Source of the DNA: Paenibacillus sp. SYP-B3998
GTDB taxonomy: Bacteria > Bacillota > Bacilli > Paenibacillales > NBRC-103111
Direction: 5' to 3'
Assembly: GCF_010820665.1 (NCBI RefSeq)
Contig: NZ_JAAIKC010000010.1
Location: forward strand, 184,838 to 248,837
DNA length: 64,000 nt
Shown here: piece by piece, positions 42,843-52,260 of the stretch
Layout of the letters: each line of letters starts with the position of its first letter
Numbering within the stretch: position 1 is the first letter of the stretch
Made by a program: the position numbers and the translations under genes
Notes under the pieces: generated by a model
Database searches by the model: none
Told to the model about the DNA's origin: nothing
Seen by the model: the letters and a program-made list of their open reading frames with translations, nothing else

Positions 42843-43481
42843 TTACTTGACTCGAGCCAACGCTAAGCCATCGTAAGCAGGAAGAATCGTGCTTTCTAGT
42901 CTTGGATCACTTGCAATTAAGTGATTAAATTTACGCATAGCCTGCACAGAAGCCTTATTTTGCTGAGGGTCGATAACCTTCCCCCGCATCAACGTATTGT
43001 CGCCTGCTATAACAGCTCCATGATTCGCTAATTGAATAGCATATTCTAAGTAGTTTGGATAATTCACTTTATCGGCGTCAATAAAGAAGAAATCGAAACG
43101 CTCTCCCCGCTCCTTAAGCTGAGTCAGATGCTCCAATGCTTCCCCAATACGATATTCTACGCGATCCCCGTAGCCCGCTTCTGTAACATTGTGCTTGGCC
43201 ACATCAGCGAAATCCTGCTTAAGCTCAAGCGAGATAAGCTTGCCGTTCTCCTTTAGACCGCGCGCTAGACAAATGCCGCTATAGCCGCCTAAAGCGCCTA
43301 TCTCCAAAACCCGCTTAGCTCCGATCATTGTGACAAGCATAGTAAGCAATCTGCCGTATCCTGGCGCAATGGATATTTCCGGCATATTGTGCGAACGAAT
43401 ACCTTCTTTGACTTTCTCCAATACCTCATCTACTTCATATAAACCTTCCATATAGCTCTCGGCTGTATTCGTTTCCATCAT
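42843..43481 (-). CDS. O-methyltransferase (class I, COMT-like)
   Basis: 212 residues from ATG at 43481, with GAGGAG 7 bases upstream; the 15-codon extension lacks a site. Motif I KRVLEIGALGGYSGICLARGL, DFFFIDADKVNYPNYLEYA and GAVIAGDNTLMRGKV match the O-methyltransferase_3 family (catechol/caffeoyl-CoA type). In Gram-positives some members act on tRNA (TrmR), but those are smaller and differ. Divergent from ypsC. Confidence 0.9.
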   Translation of the reverse strand: MMETNTAESYMEGLYEVDEVLEKVKEGIRSHNMPEISIAPGYGRLLTMLVTMIGAKRVLEIGALGGYSGICLARGLKENGKLISLELKQDFADVAKHNVTEAGYGDRVEYRIGEALEHLTQLKERGERFDFFFIDADKVNYPNYLEYAIQLANHGAVIAGDNTLMRGKVIDPQQNKASVQAMRKFNHLIASDPRLESTILPAYDGLALARVK

Positions 43482-43595
43482 CGCTTCTCTCCTCACTTTC
43501 GAGTTTCGTTTGTAAGTGTACCTCATTTGTCCTATACTTGTTAATTGTATGAGTTTTATGAGCGATGTACAACCCGGATAGAAAGGGATACGACC

Positions 43596-44747
43596 ATGTC
43601 ACGAATTGAACTAATTGCTACTTGTCCGATGGGACTTGAAGCCATCGTTGCTCGCGAGATCCGCGATCTCGGCTACAATGAGGTGACCGTTGAGAACGGT
43701 CGCGTACGATTTATTGGAGACGAACTGGCCATTTGCCGTGCAAATATATGGCTTCGAACGGCCGATCGGATCCTCGTCCTGATGGGACAATTCAAGGCTC
43801 TCACTTTTGATGAGCTTTTCGAGGGAACGAAGGCGTTGTCTTGGCCGGACTGGATTCCCAATGATGCAGAATTCCCTGTAGAGGGCCGTTCGCACAAGTC
43901 ACAGCTATCGAGTGTGCCTGCTTGTCAGGGCATTGTAAAAAAAGCTGTTGTAGAGAAAATGAAGCTGCGCTACGGCACCGAGTGGTTTGCCGAAAACGGA
44001 GCTCGCTATGTGATCGAAATTGCACTTCTAAACGATATCGCGACGCTAACTATCGATACGACTGGCTACAGCCTGCATAAGCGCGGTTATCGCAAGCTCG
44101 CAACCGAGGCGCCGTTGAAAGAGACCATGGCTGCCGCTATGGTTCTGTTGAGCCGCTGGCGCGTGGATCGACCGCTTTACGATCCATTCTGCGGCTCGGG
44201 GACGATTCCGATCGAGGCTGCAATGATCGGGTGGAATATTGCTCCTGGCCTACGGCGCAGCTTTCCCAGCGAAGAGTGGGGCAACGTCCCTTTCAAGCTT
44301 TGGGAGCAGGCACGGGATGAGGCCTACGACGCCGTACGTGACGATGTGCCACTGAACATCGTCGGCAGCGACATCGATGGCGCGGCCATTGAAGTCGCTG
44401 AGGCTGCTGCCAAAGCAGCAGGCTTGACGAAAAAGATCAAGTTCATCGTCGAACCTGTAGCCAAGGCTCGCCCGCGAGGCGACTACGGCTGCTTGATCAC
44501 CAATCCTCCCTATGGGGAGAGGCTTGGCGAACTTAAGGAAGTCGAGCAAACCCTTCGTCAGCTCGGCGCTATTACGGCTCCCATGCCATCTTGGAGTATG
44601 TTCGTGTTAAGCCCGACCTTGCAGCTTGAACATTATGTAGGCAGACGCGCCGATAAGAAGCGCAAACTATTTAACGGTCGAATTGAATGTAATTTATTCC
44701 AATTTATGGGCCCCTTGCCTCCTCGTAAACCGCGAGAAGGCAATTAA
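43596..44747 (+). CDS. ypsC: THUMP-domain rRNA/RNA guanine-N2 methyltransferase (YpsC/RlmL-like)
   Basis: 383 residues from ATG at 43596 (MSRIELIATCPMGLEAIVAREIRDLGY), with AAAGGGATACG before it. THUMP domain about 45-160 is followed by the Rossmann methyltransferase with the DPFCGSGTIPIEAAMIG motif and catalytic NPPYGERLG, both diagnostic of RlmL/RlmK-type m2G enzymes. Acts on 23S rRNA in the cytoplasm by family. Base composition is visibly more GC-rich in the middle of the gene than in its neighbours. Confidence 0.95.
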   Translation: MSRIELIATCPMGLEAIVAREIRDLGYNEVTVENGRVRFIGDELAICRANIWLRTADRILVLMGQFKALTFDELFEGTKALSWPDWIPNDAEFPVEGRSHKSQLSSVPACQGIVKKAVVEKMKLRYGTEWFAENGARYVIEIALLNDIATLTIDTTGYSLHKRGYRKLATEAPLKETMAAAMVLLSRWRVDRPLYDPFCGSGTIPIEAAMIGWNIAPGLRRSFPSEEWGNVPFKLWEQARDEAYDAVRDDVPLNIVGSDIDGAAIEVAEAAAKAAGLTKKIKFIVEPVAKARPRGDYGCLITNPPYGERLGELKEVEQTLRQLGAITAPMPSWSMFVLSPTLQLEHYVGRRADKKRKLFNGRIECNLFQFMGPLPPRKPREGN

Positions 44748-44759
44748 GCTCATGTAACA

Positions 44760-44830
44760 AAAAAATCCCTCGATTCACTTCTCTCAACCCGTGCAAGCTG
44801 CCGGCAGAGCAAGTGATCGTGGGATTTTTC
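44760..44830. terminator. Terminator between ypsC and the small membrane ORF
   Basis: AAAAATCCC..CGAT..CACTT pairs with AAGTGATCG..GGGATTTTT around a loop with its own stem; works in both directions. Confidence 0.7.
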
Positions 44831-44957
44831 ATTTGGAAAACAACCACCAAATCATCAACGCCCAAAGGGGAATGGAAAAAACAAGGCTCCACAGACAGCC
44901 TCTTGCAAACCCAAGTTTAGGTTCTTGTTCCGTCCTTTGCTCCGCGTCATTTCGCAT
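44829..44957 (-). CDS. 42-residue membrane protein overlapping the VOC gene
   Basis: ATG at 44957 lies inside the end of the VOC gene in another frame. The product is MRNDAEQRTEQEPKLGFARG followed by the helix CLWSLVFSIPLWALMIWWLF and SK. One clean membrane helix with a charged N-terminus looks like a real small protein; translation would depend on coupling, since no clear ribosome site is seen. It is too short for usual gene finders. Confidence 0.55.
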   Translation of the reverse strand: MRNDAEQRTEQEPKLGFARGCLWSLVFSIPLWALMIWWLFSK

Positions 44958-45342
44958 CTTCAACTAATTCTAGGGGCAAGCCATCCGGATCAGAGAAAAA
45001 AGTGTATCTCTGACCCGTGATCGGATCAATGCGCACAGACTCTACCGAAATACCTTTGCTGGCAAGCTCTGCGATGCTTTCCTGGATATTCGCTACCGTG
45101 AATGCTAAATGCCTGAGACCACGTGCCTCTGGTTGATTCACCCTCTCCGGCGGATGCGGGAAAGAAAACAACTCAACTTGCTGCTTCGTGTCCCCTACAC
45201 GTAAATCCAGCTTGTAGGATTCTCGATCTGTACGATAAGATTCATGAATTACGCTCAGACCCAGCAGTTCCACATAAAAATACTTGGATTTTTCATAATC
45301 CGAGCAAATAACAGCCACATGATGGATGTTCTGTAATTTCAC
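44947..45342 (-). CDS. VOC-family protein, YaeR/GloA2-like
   Basis: 131 residues from GTG at 45342, with GGAGGGG 6 bases before it. The sequence VKLQNIHHVAVICSDYEKSKYFYVELLGL, ELFSFPHPPERVNQPEARGLRHLAF, and FFSDPDGLPLELVEDA closely follow E. coli YaeR. Metal ligands H (IHHVAV), E (ELFSF), H (LRHLAF) and E (PLELVE) are all present. The family is glyoxalase-like; its substrate has not been settled. Confidence 0.9.
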   Translation of the reverse strand: MKLQNIHHVAVICSDYEKSKYFYVELLGLSVIHESYRTDRESYKLDLRVGDTKQQVELFSFPHPPERVNQPEARGLRHLAFTVANIQESIAELASKGISVESVRIDPITGQRYTFFSDPDGLPLELVEDAK

Positions 45343-45493
45343 CTTATTCCCCTCCATTCCCTCAACAATATCGGCTTAGTTGTACCTAGCCATTCCCTAT
45401 TTTGCAGCTATGTCCCTGATACCTTCTTCGTCTATCATCATACAACGAAGCCGCAGTCAGGTACTCACCTTCCTACGGCTTGTAATAGCCCTT

Positions 45494-46408
45494 TTAACCG
45501 TCCGCTCGCATAATAGCTACTAATTCCTTTAATACTTGTTCTGATTGCTCGTAGGGCACCTGACAGGTGCCAGCAGCTTGATGTCCGCCACCACCGTTCT
45601 GGAGCATTAAGGTGCCGATATTCGTTTTGGATGAACGATTGACGATGCTATGTCCACAAGCAAACACACAGTTTTGTTTATTACGACCGTCAACGATCCA
45701 AATGGAGATGTTTTGTTCCGGATAAAGGGCATACACCATAAAACGGTTACCTGGATAAATGGTCTCCACATCACGAAGATCGGTAATAATGACATTCCCT
45801 TCCGTACGGGTATATGCCGCCAGCATGTCCCGGTACAAAACATCCAGCTCGAAATAACGATTTACCCGCTCCTTCACATCCGGAAGCTCCATAATGTCAA
45901 CAACTGATTTGGTCGCACAATGTTCCACAAGCTGTTCCATGAGTTGGTAGTTACTGATGCGATAATCACGATAGCGCCCTAGCCCTGTCCTTGCATCCAT
46001 AATAAAAGACAGCAAATCCCAGCCTTTTGGTGTTAAAATATCTTCTTTGCTGAATTGTGCCGAGTCAGCTTTGTCCACGCCCTGCATAATATTATCAATA
46101 TTCCCGAATGTCGCTTTACCACCATAATAGTCATAAACCACTCTAGCCGCACTAGGCGCAATGCGGGTTTCCCCTTTAAAGTCCACTTTTTCTCCCATTC
46201 GCTCCAGTTCGCTTGAATGATGGTCGAACCATAGACCACAACCTGGTACATACGGCACATTCGCTAAAATATCATTTTCCGTTACTTCGATTAATCCGTC
46301 CTGCATATCTTTGGGATGTACGAATTTCATCTCATCCACCATGTTCAGCTTTTTGAAAAGCATCGCACAAACCAGACCGTCGAAATCCGAACGAGTGATC
46401 AATCTCAT
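45494..46408 (-). CDS. DHH-family phosphoesterase, exopolyphosphatase-like
   Basis: 304 residues from ATG at 46408, with GGGAGGA 9 bases upstream; six codons of extension lack a site. N-terminus MRLITRSDFDGLVCAMLFKKL, then WFDHHSSELERMG (DHH), and C-terminal DHHA1 region with LMLQNGGGGHQAAGTCQVP. Members hydrolyse short nucleotides or polyphosphate. Length and motifs match proteins annotated as exopolyphosphatase-related. Monocistronic. Confidence 0.9.
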   Translation of the reverse strand: MRLITRSDFDGLVCAMLFKKLNMVDEMKFVHPKDMQDGLIEVTENDILANVPYVPGCGLWFDHHSSELERMGEKVDFKGETRIAPSAARVVYDYYGGKATFGNIDNIMQGVDKADSAQFSKEDILTPKGWDLLSFIMDARTGLGRYRDYRISNYQLMEQLVEHCATKSVVDIMELPDVKERVNRYFELDVLYRDMLAAYTRTEGNVIITDLRDVETIYPGNRFMVYALYPEQNISIWIVDGRNKQNCVFACGHSIVNRSSKTNIGTLMLQNGGGGHQAAGTCQVPYEQSEQVLKELVAIMRADG

Positions 46409-46628
46409 GCTATGTATTCCTCCCAATAGTAGTCCTTAAGCACTACATCTATGTATCGTTCTTTATTATATCGCCCATGTCGAATGGTTACAACGATTTT
46501 GTAAACATTCGACATCGCTGTGCAAAGGCCAGATGGCTTCTTGGTTGCAGTTATATAAGACAGCTTCGTCAAATAATTTAACGCTTCTCAACATATGTGC
46601 GGTAGCCTAGTCATGTTCCATTTCATGG

Positions 46629-46675
46629 ACATAAAAAAAGAACGGTTCGCCTATAAGGGCTGCACCGTTCTCCAT
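46629..46675 (-). terminator. Terminator of the 101-residue hypothetical gene
   Basis: On the minus strand AGAACGGTGCAGCCC and GGCGAACCGTTCTTTTTTT form a stem, its 5' arm within the last codons of the gene. Confidence 0.85.
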
Positions 46676-46956
46676 TTGGAAGATAAACATTGATAAAGTC
46701 TATTAAGAAAGGCTTCAACTTGAGATAAAGGCGGAATTTTCACAGAAAGCTTTACCTCGCCTTTCCAGTAAAAAATAAGAATACTGTTATTTCGCCCATG
46801 AAACATTTCGATATCCCAACACGTTTCATTGAGTGAGTATTCTTCTCGATTAATCATTAATTTCGGTCCATCTGAGGATGGTACCAGTCGGGCAACATGG
46901 TTACCGCACAATGAAGTAATTTTCTGTTCTTCGTGTTGCATGCATTCTGGCTGCAT
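46651..46956 (-). CDS. Hypothetical protein, 101 aa
   Basis: GGAGGA lies before the ATG. Soluble; opens MQPECMQHEEQKITSLCGNHVARLVPSSDGPKL with three Cys/His positions, followed by ILIFYWKGEVKLSVKIPPLSQVEAFLNRLYQC. I do not recognise it. A terminator overlaps its 3' end, so it is likely a monocistronic real gene. Confidence 0.65.
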   Translation of the reverse strand: MQPECMQHEEQKITSLCGNHVARLVPSSDGPKLMINREEYSLNETCWDIEMFHGRNNSILIFYWKGEVKLSVKIPPLSQVEAFLNRLYQCLSSKWRTVQPL

Positions 46957-47265
46957 GGTGCTGGATCCTCCCTTCTTTGTACTTCTTAATTTTTACAAAA
47001 GAAAAACCCCCACCCTATAAACCGATCGGAGGGATTCTAGTTATAGATCATCCAATCGTTCGGTGGCTGGCTGGCAGTTTATCCTCTACAGGACAAGGAA
47101 GCCCCTCTAGCTTTGCGTCGCTGACTTTCGCCAGTTTTGCCTTTATCGTGATGGTACTCGCAAGATGTATCGAAAACTGTCATATGGATATATCTGTACT
47201 CTCAAGGATACGGGAAGTTGTTTTGAATTCGAATAGTTCTCTAGAACTATTTTTCGCAAATTACA
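46957..47265. other. Intergenic stretch, nothing definite
   Basis: About 310 bases. The plus-strand open frame here runs into antisense of the MFS gene and has no ribosome site. AATAGTTCTCTAGAACTATT at 47232-47251 is a perfect palindrome near the end of the leftward MFS gene and could be a weak terminator or operator. Confidence 0.4.
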
Positions 47266-48495
47266 CTATTTTATTGCATTTTCTTCCTTGGAATGACTAT
47301 TTTTTTTCAAAAAATTGTGATTACCTAGTTGGTAGAACAAGGAACCACAGATTGTTATAACGGCCATCACCAAATACAGCGTACTTCCCCCGTATGAAGC
47401 AAGCAGAAATCCTCCCACCCATGGACCCATAAAATGACCTATATTCGTAAAGGTCTGCGCTCCAAAGTAAGTACCTCTCATATGTTCGGGCGCTAGTTTA
47501 TCAATAAGCATATTGGCGGCAGGATAATTCAAAATCTCTCCAAACGTAAATACGGTCATAGAAATGATCAAAAGGACAACGGAATGAGAAAAAGCAAATC
47601 CGATATCTCCTAATGCGAACATCAAATTACCGACGATAATGGCAACGAGCGGTGTATATTTGTCGGCCCAACGCGTTAAAGGAACTTGCATGGCGATAAC
47701 CACAATAGCGTTAACACTCATGAGCAAAGCGAACATTTTCACTCCGTCAGCGAAGCTGTGTTCCAAATATTGCGACAAGGTTACCATCACCTGTGAGTAG
47801 CCAATTGCGCCAACGATACCCCCGACAATATAATAACGAAAAGTCGTGTCATTGCGAATGACTCGCCATGAGGAGGTAAATGTAACCGGTGATTTCTTCT
47901 CGCCTTCAATCTTTTTAATGCCAAAAGCCGACAGAAGCATGTAGAGTGTGACTGCGTAGATAAAATAGACGATTCCTGTAATCAAAAAGGGTAGTGAGCC
48001 GTCCAACGTAGCGAAGTATGCACCTAATAAGGGCCCAACAGCAACCCCCACGTTAATAGCCATATAACGCATAGAAAATACTTTTAAACGCTTAGTTGGT
48101 TCCGTCAAATCCGCCATTAAGGCTTGGGATACCGGTTCGTAGAACGATCGACATAAACCGTTAACCATATTCAACAGCATGAATAAAACGGGCAGCTTGA
48201 CGAACGCGAATCCCGTGAAAACAAACGCCCATCCAAACAAGGCGATCAGCATAATAACGCGTCTTCCAAAGCGGTCTGACAAGGTTCCGCCTACAAAACC
48301 GCCAACGGTCCCGGCCAAAGCGCCCATTCCAATGATGACCCCGATCATGACTTCACTCATTGAAGTATTTCTTGATAAGTAAATAGCCAAGAATGGCAGA
48401 CTCATCGAAGATGCTGCTCTCGCCATAACCGTTCCAAGAATCAAGATGTGAACAATCGGATGATATGAACTAAGAAACACTCGAAATCGATTCAT
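47266..48495 (-). CDS. MFS transporter
   Basis: 409 residues, twelve membrane segments. Motif A GGTLSDRFGRRVIMLIALFG after segment 2 and SMRYMAINVGVAVGPLLGAYFA in segment 5. It resembles the DHA1-like branch with B. subtilis YttB-type exporters. AGGGG precedes the ATG. Substrate unknown. Confidence 0.92.
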   Translation of the reverse strand: MNRFRVFLSSYHPIVHILILGTVMARAASSMSLPFLAIYLSRNTSMSEVMIGVIIGMGALAGTVGGFVGGTLSDRFGRRVIMLIALFGWAFVFTGFAFVKLPVLFMLLNMVNGLCRSFYEPVSQALMADLTEPTKRLKVFSMRYMAINVGVAVGPLLGAYFATLDGSLPFLITGIVYFIYAVTLYMLLSAFGIKKIEGEKKSPVTFTSSWRVIRNDTTFRYYIVGGIVGAIGYSQVMVTLSQYLEHSFADGVKMFALLMSVNAIVVIAMQVPLTRWADKYTPLVAIIVGNLMFALGDIGFAFSHSVVLLIISMTVFTFGEILNYPAANMLIDKLAPEHMRGTYFGAQTFTNIGHFMGPWVGGFLLASYGGSTLYLVMAVITICGSLFYQLGNHNFLKKNSHSKEENAIK

Positions 48496-48592
48496 GTTGA
48501 AAAGACCCCTATCGCTGTAATTATTAACCTCCGGTTCGTTAACCGCAAAATCACATTATACACGAAAAGTGCCAATATGTGGTCGTTCACGC

Positions 48593-48624
48593 AAAAAAAC
48601 ACCCTTCCTCTTGGAAAAGTGTTC
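48593..48624 (-). terminator. Terminator after the Cys/Ser-tailed protein gene
   Basis: On the minus strand ACACTTTTCC and GGAAGGGTGTTTTTTT form a stem with a T tract. Confidence 0.75.
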
Positions 48625-48637
48625 TGTCTTTGTAACT

Positions 48638-49669
48638 CTAGCTACTACAGCTTGAGCCTGATGAACAACTGGAGCTAGAGGAACAGCTTGAGCTTGAGCC
48701 GCTGCTGCAACTGCTTCCACCTCCACTCCCCCCTGAACTGCCGCCATCGCCCGAATTACTGCCGCTATTCCATCCACCGCTCGAACTGCCGCAGCCTGAT
48801 GTAGAACAGCTGGCTCCCTTATTCGGTTCCGGCTGGTCTTCTGGCCGTATCGCGCTCATGCTATCGTCATAGCTTGTAGGATCGAGGATAGAGAAAAACA
48901 TCATTGCTCCCGCAAGATGCATCATCCCAGGTGCACCTGATGGTTCTGACCAGCCTGTCTCTTCCAAGCTACTGCTTTGACCCGCATGTCTGGCTTCTTG
49001 AATGGCCTGCTGGATTAACAAATGGATCGTTTCCGCAACTTCCGGATAGCGTTCGGCTTGCTCCTTATTGAATAAGAGCTCGGCAATCTGGGCCTCGTTC
49101 CCTTCTCGCAATAAGTTCGTTCTATCTTTAGATAGCGGATTACGGAAAAATCCATTCCAGCAAACTGCACTTGAAGGCGCAAATTCGAATAAATGTGCAT
49201 ACACCCAATCAAACCAAGCGCGTTCACCTGGCATTTGCTTAGGTTCTCGTTCTGGTGCATGGTGAATAACCCCACTGGCGAAAACATCCCCAAATCGTTG
49301 ATACTCTCTTGTAAACATCAGCATTTCATGCCAAATGCTATCAATTTCGTTACTAAACATGGGCGTTTGCTTTAAAATTAAATTCAGCAGGAAAAATCGT
49401 TGCAGTTCAAACCATCTACAAGCAAATTCATCATCTGTCATACTTCGATTTTCTGCTAATACGCGGTACTTCAATCTTTCCACATAGTCAGAAGGCACAG
49501 CACTGCTCAATCTGGCAACCGCTCTCTCCAAAGGAACATCATGAAGCAAACCAAGACCTTGAGGCAACTGCGACGCATCGAAACGAAATCTGGTTCTGTT
49601 GAATCGATTAGGTCGATTGCGATTCATTTTGGATGAAGGTTCAAATAATTTACGAAAAAAACGAAACAT
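48638..49669 (-). CDS. DUF1399/GRDP-like protein with Cys/Ser/Gly-rich tail
   Basis: 343 residues from ATG at 49669, with AAAGGAGGGG before it. A basic N-terminus (FRKLFEPSSKMNRNRPNRFN) leads to a domain at about 50-195: DDEFACRWFELQRFFLLNLI, then IDSIWHEMLMFTREYQRFGD, with the W-H-x-x-x-x-x-T-x-x-Y pattern of DUF1399/GRDP proteins. The last ~55 residues are nearly only Ser, Gly and Cys, in repeats like CSSGSSSSCSSSSSCSSGSS. No signal peptide. Function unknown; tail could be disulfide-rich, metal-binding or modified. Confidence 0.75.
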   Translation of the reverse strand: MFRFFRKLFEPSSKMNRNRPNRFNRTRFRFDASQLPQGLGLLHDVPLERAVARLSSAVPSDYVERLKYRVLAENRSMTDDEFACRWFELQRFFLLNLILKQTPMFSNEIDSIWHEMLMFTREYQRFGDVFASGVIHHAPEREPKQMPGERAWFDWVYAHLFEFAPSSAVCWNGFFRNPLSKDRTNLLREGNEAQIAELLFNKEQAERYPEVAETIHLLIQQAIQEARHAGQSSSLEETGWSEPSGAPGMMHLAGAMMFFSILDPTSYDDSMSAIRPEDQPEPNKGASCSTSGCGSSSGGWNSGSNSGDGGSSGGSGGGSSCSSGSSSSCSSSSSCSSGSSCSS

Positions 49670-49778
49670 ACGGCACCCCTCCTTTTTCCAATATAACACA
49701 TAATTGTTAGCGGAAGAACACCTATCATTGGTAACAATTACATAAACAACCTATAATGAAGGAAAGGAGTGTGTATCC

Positions 49779-50672
49779 ATGAAAATAGCGATTACCGGAG
49801 GTAGCGGTTTCATCGGAAGCCGACTGATTCATCATTTCCAGGATCAAAAATATGAAATCATTAATATTTCTCGCACTCCTAAAACTACAGCTCATGGAAT
49901 CAGAACGATCACTTGGGAGCAGCTTCAAGCCAACGTTTCCGATCTGGAAGGCGTCGCGGCTATTGTAAACTTGGCAGGTGAATCGATTAATCAACGCTGG
50001 ACCCCTAAGGCGAAGGAACGCATTTTACAGTCGCGTGAAAAAGCGGCTTCACAAGTCGCTCAGCTCGTGGCGCGCTTAGAACTGAAACCAAAAGTAGTCA
50101 TTAACGCGTCTGGGATGTCCATCTATGGCACATCTGAGACTCTAACCTTCGATGAACGCAGCCCGCACCGTGAGGTTGATTTCCTATCTGGTGTCACACA
50201 GCAATGGGAACGTGCGGCTGACTTCATTCAAGGTACTCGCCTTGTAAAAATACGCGTTGGTCTTGTACTGGACGTTAAGGAAGGGGCATTCCCAAAAATG
50301 GCTCTTCCCTATAAGCTCGGTGTGGGCGGCCCCATTGGTAGCGGCAAACAATGGCTCTCATGGATTCACATCGATGACATGGTTAGGCTCATTGATTTCT
50401 GCATTCAGCAGGAAGATATTTGCGGTCCCGTCAATGCAACCGCGCCGAATCCAGTGACGAACAGAGAATTTGGCAAGGTGTTAGCGGCGACTATGCACCG
50501 ACCGAATCTGTTTCCGCTTCCTGCTTTTCTGATGAAGCTCATTCTCGGCGAATTATCCGTCCTTCTTCTGGAAGGTCAGAAAGTCCTGCCTTGGGTGCTG
50601 CAGGAGCATGGTTTCGTATTTAAGTACTTGACGGTAGATAAAGCATTAGCGAGTATCGTTGCTAAGCACTAA
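49779..50672 (+). CDS. TIGR01777-type NAD-dependent epimerase (YfhF-like)
   Basis: 297 residues, normal for the family. N-terminal ITGGSGFIGSRLIHHF NAD(P) site, NLAGESINQRWTPKAKERIL, INASGMSIYGTS and the C-terminal DUF1731 end GQKVLPWVLQEHGFVFKY. Extended-SDR fold, homologous to YfhF of B. subtilis; the reaction is unknown. GGAGTG precedes the ATG. Confidence 0.92.
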   Translation: MKIAITGGSGFIGSRLIHHFQDQKYEIINISRTPKTTAHGIRTITWEQLQANVSDLEGVAAIVNLAGESINQRWTPKAKERILQSREKAASQVAQLVARLELKPKVVINASGMSIYGTSETLTFDERSPHREVDFLSGVTQQWERAADFIQGTRLVKIRVGLVLDVKEGAFPKMALPYKLGVGGPIGSGKQWLSWIHIDDMVRLIDFCIQQEDICGPVNATAPNPVTNREFGKVLAATMHRPNLFPLPAFLMKLILGELSVLLLEGQKVLPWVLQEHGFVFKYLTVDKALASIVAKH

Positions 50673-50711
50673 TTGCAACCCATAGTACGCATCCTATAAG
50701 GCTTAATCGAC

Positions 50712-50757
50712 AAAAAACCAGACGATCGAGAGACACCTGATCATCTGGTTTTTTATT
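50712..50757. terminator. Bidirectional terminator
   Basis: AAAAAACCAGACGATC pairs with GATCATCTGGTTTTTT between convergent genes. Confidence 0.9.
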
Positions 50758-50763
50758 TTCTGC

Positions 50764-52260
50764 TTATTTGGTGGACAACGACAAATCGTCTGTTACTTGA
50801 ATGAGTTGAAGCTGCGTAGGGATACCCGTCATAATTAGGCTGCCTTTATCATCGTAGCTGATACCGAAATCGTTATCGTTGACGATTGCAATCGTATTTT
50901 TATCTACCACTGCTAAGCCCTCGATTTTCTCATACGGATAGCCCAGCTTCGCGATGTCTACAACTAATTCTTTGCTTATTGGCTGGATGCCTTGATCTTT
51001 CAACTGCTGAATCGTAAGACTCTCCAGTTTTTTGCTCGTTTCAGTTCCAAGTACATTCGTCGCTTTGGAAAAATCAGCTTTATAGATGCGTTTCAACTGA
51101 GCATCGGCACCTGCATTTTTATCGCGCTCATCCACAAGCATTACATTGCTGGACAATGCAGATAAATCGCTTATCACAACGTCCTTTTGCTTCACATTCG
51201 TAAACAAGCCCGCTTGCTCAGCGACGTATACATACTCGCCAATAACTTGTTTCGTTGCTAGATCCATTTTTAGGATACGCAGGTTACGGGAAGCTTCGCC
51301 TGTCTTTTTGTCAGGGTTGGCCATTGGGCTTTGAATAGACGTGTACAAATACTTACCGTCTGGGGAGATTGTCACACCCTCGAAGCCGCGGTTAGAAATA
51401 CGTGTGTTGTAAATTTCAGGAAGGATATCATAAATAGGTGTTTGAGCGCCAGCCTCAACTAGCTTGTCCTTCGCGCCTTTCGGGACATATCGGCCTATAA
51501 TTGTACCATCTCGTTTCACTTGAAGAACGGAAGGTCGGTACTCTTCAGAAAGCCAAAACGTATCATCAGAAGGACTGTACGCGATCCCTTCCAGATCAAG
51601 ACCATCTGGATCGTAGGAAAGCTTCGTTCCCCCTTTTTCATCGTAAGGAACTTCGTCCGAACCTACCAAGTTCGGCAAACCCGTTATGTATTTGCTTTTG
51701 CTTACTTTATCCAGTTTGCCGTCAGGCAGCTGCAGCTTGATCGTGTCAAGGATTTCAATGCTGCCATCTTTGATTTTGAATTTATAAATACGAGGATTGT
51801 ATGCATCAATTGGGAACGTACGCAATTTATCTTTACCTACCTCACCGTTAGGGCCACGATCTGCAAGCGTGTAGAACGTATCAGCAGCATCGTTAGGCAG
51901 ATGAACGAGACCGGAAAAGCCGCCTTCTTGAATGCCTTTTCCAAGTGCAGGCGCATTTTTCCACTCAAATTTACCAGTTACCTTGGGAATATCTTTAAGT
52001 CCGATCGTTTGATTCCACTCGTTCCATTCAACCTGCTTACCGAGCGCTTCACTAAGTGTACGAAGCGGCACATACGTGCTTCCATCAATAACAACAGGAT
52101 CTTTATCCAAGGTCAGCGCTTTGCCTGCTGTGGTGATTTGGAATTTGGCCGTAACAGCTTCCAAGGTAGCTTGTCCAGCAGAAACAACCGTTGCGCCAGA
52201 TACAGCAAATGCTGCTGTGAGTAAGACGATCATGCGTTTTTTTCTCAGTAGTCTTTTCAT
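50764..52260 (-). CDS. Exported phytase-like (esterase-like) protein with copper-amine-oxidase N-domain
   Basis: 498 residues from ATG at 52260, with GGAGGGG before it. Signal peptide (MIVLLTAAFAVSGATVVSAG), then a Cu_amine_oxidN1-like domain (about 35-85, GSTYVPLRTLSEALGKQVEWNEWNQTIGL), then a beta-propeller-like phytase-like domain: LADRGPNGEVGKDKLRTFPIDAYNPRIYKF, PDGLDLEGIAYSPSDDTFWLSEEYRPSVLQV and LPEIYNTRISNRGFEGVTIS. Secreted; may act on organic phosphate, though the family has few characterised members. Confidence 0.9.
   Translation of the reverse strand: MKRLLRKKRMIVLLTAAFAVSGATVVSAGQATLEAVTAKFQITTAGKALTLDKDPVVIDGSTYVPLRTLSEALGKQVEWNEWNQTIGLKDIPKVTGKFEWKNAPALGKGIQEGGFSGLVHLPNDAADTFYTLADRGPNGEVGKDKLRTFPIDAYNPRIYKFKIKDGSIEILDTIKLQLPDGKLDKVSKSKYITGLPNLVGSDEVPYDEKGGTKLSYDPDGLDLEGIAYSPSDDTFWLSEEYRPSVLQVKRDGTIIGRYVPKGAKDKLVEAGAQTPIYDILPEIYNTRISNRGFEGVTISPDGKYLYTSIQSPMANPDKKTGEASRNLRILKMDLATKQVIGEYVYVAEQAGLFTNVKQKDVVISDLSALSSNVMLVDERDKNAGADAQLKRIYKADFSKATNVLGTETSKKLESLTIQQLKDQGIQPISKELVVDIAKLGYPYEKIEGLAVVDKNTIAIVNDNDFGISYDDKGSLIMTGIPTQLQLIQVTDDLSLSTK

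Noticed and set aside
46977..47360. Plus-strand ORF of 127 codons
   Set aside because: Half of it is antisense to the MFS gene; no ribosome site.
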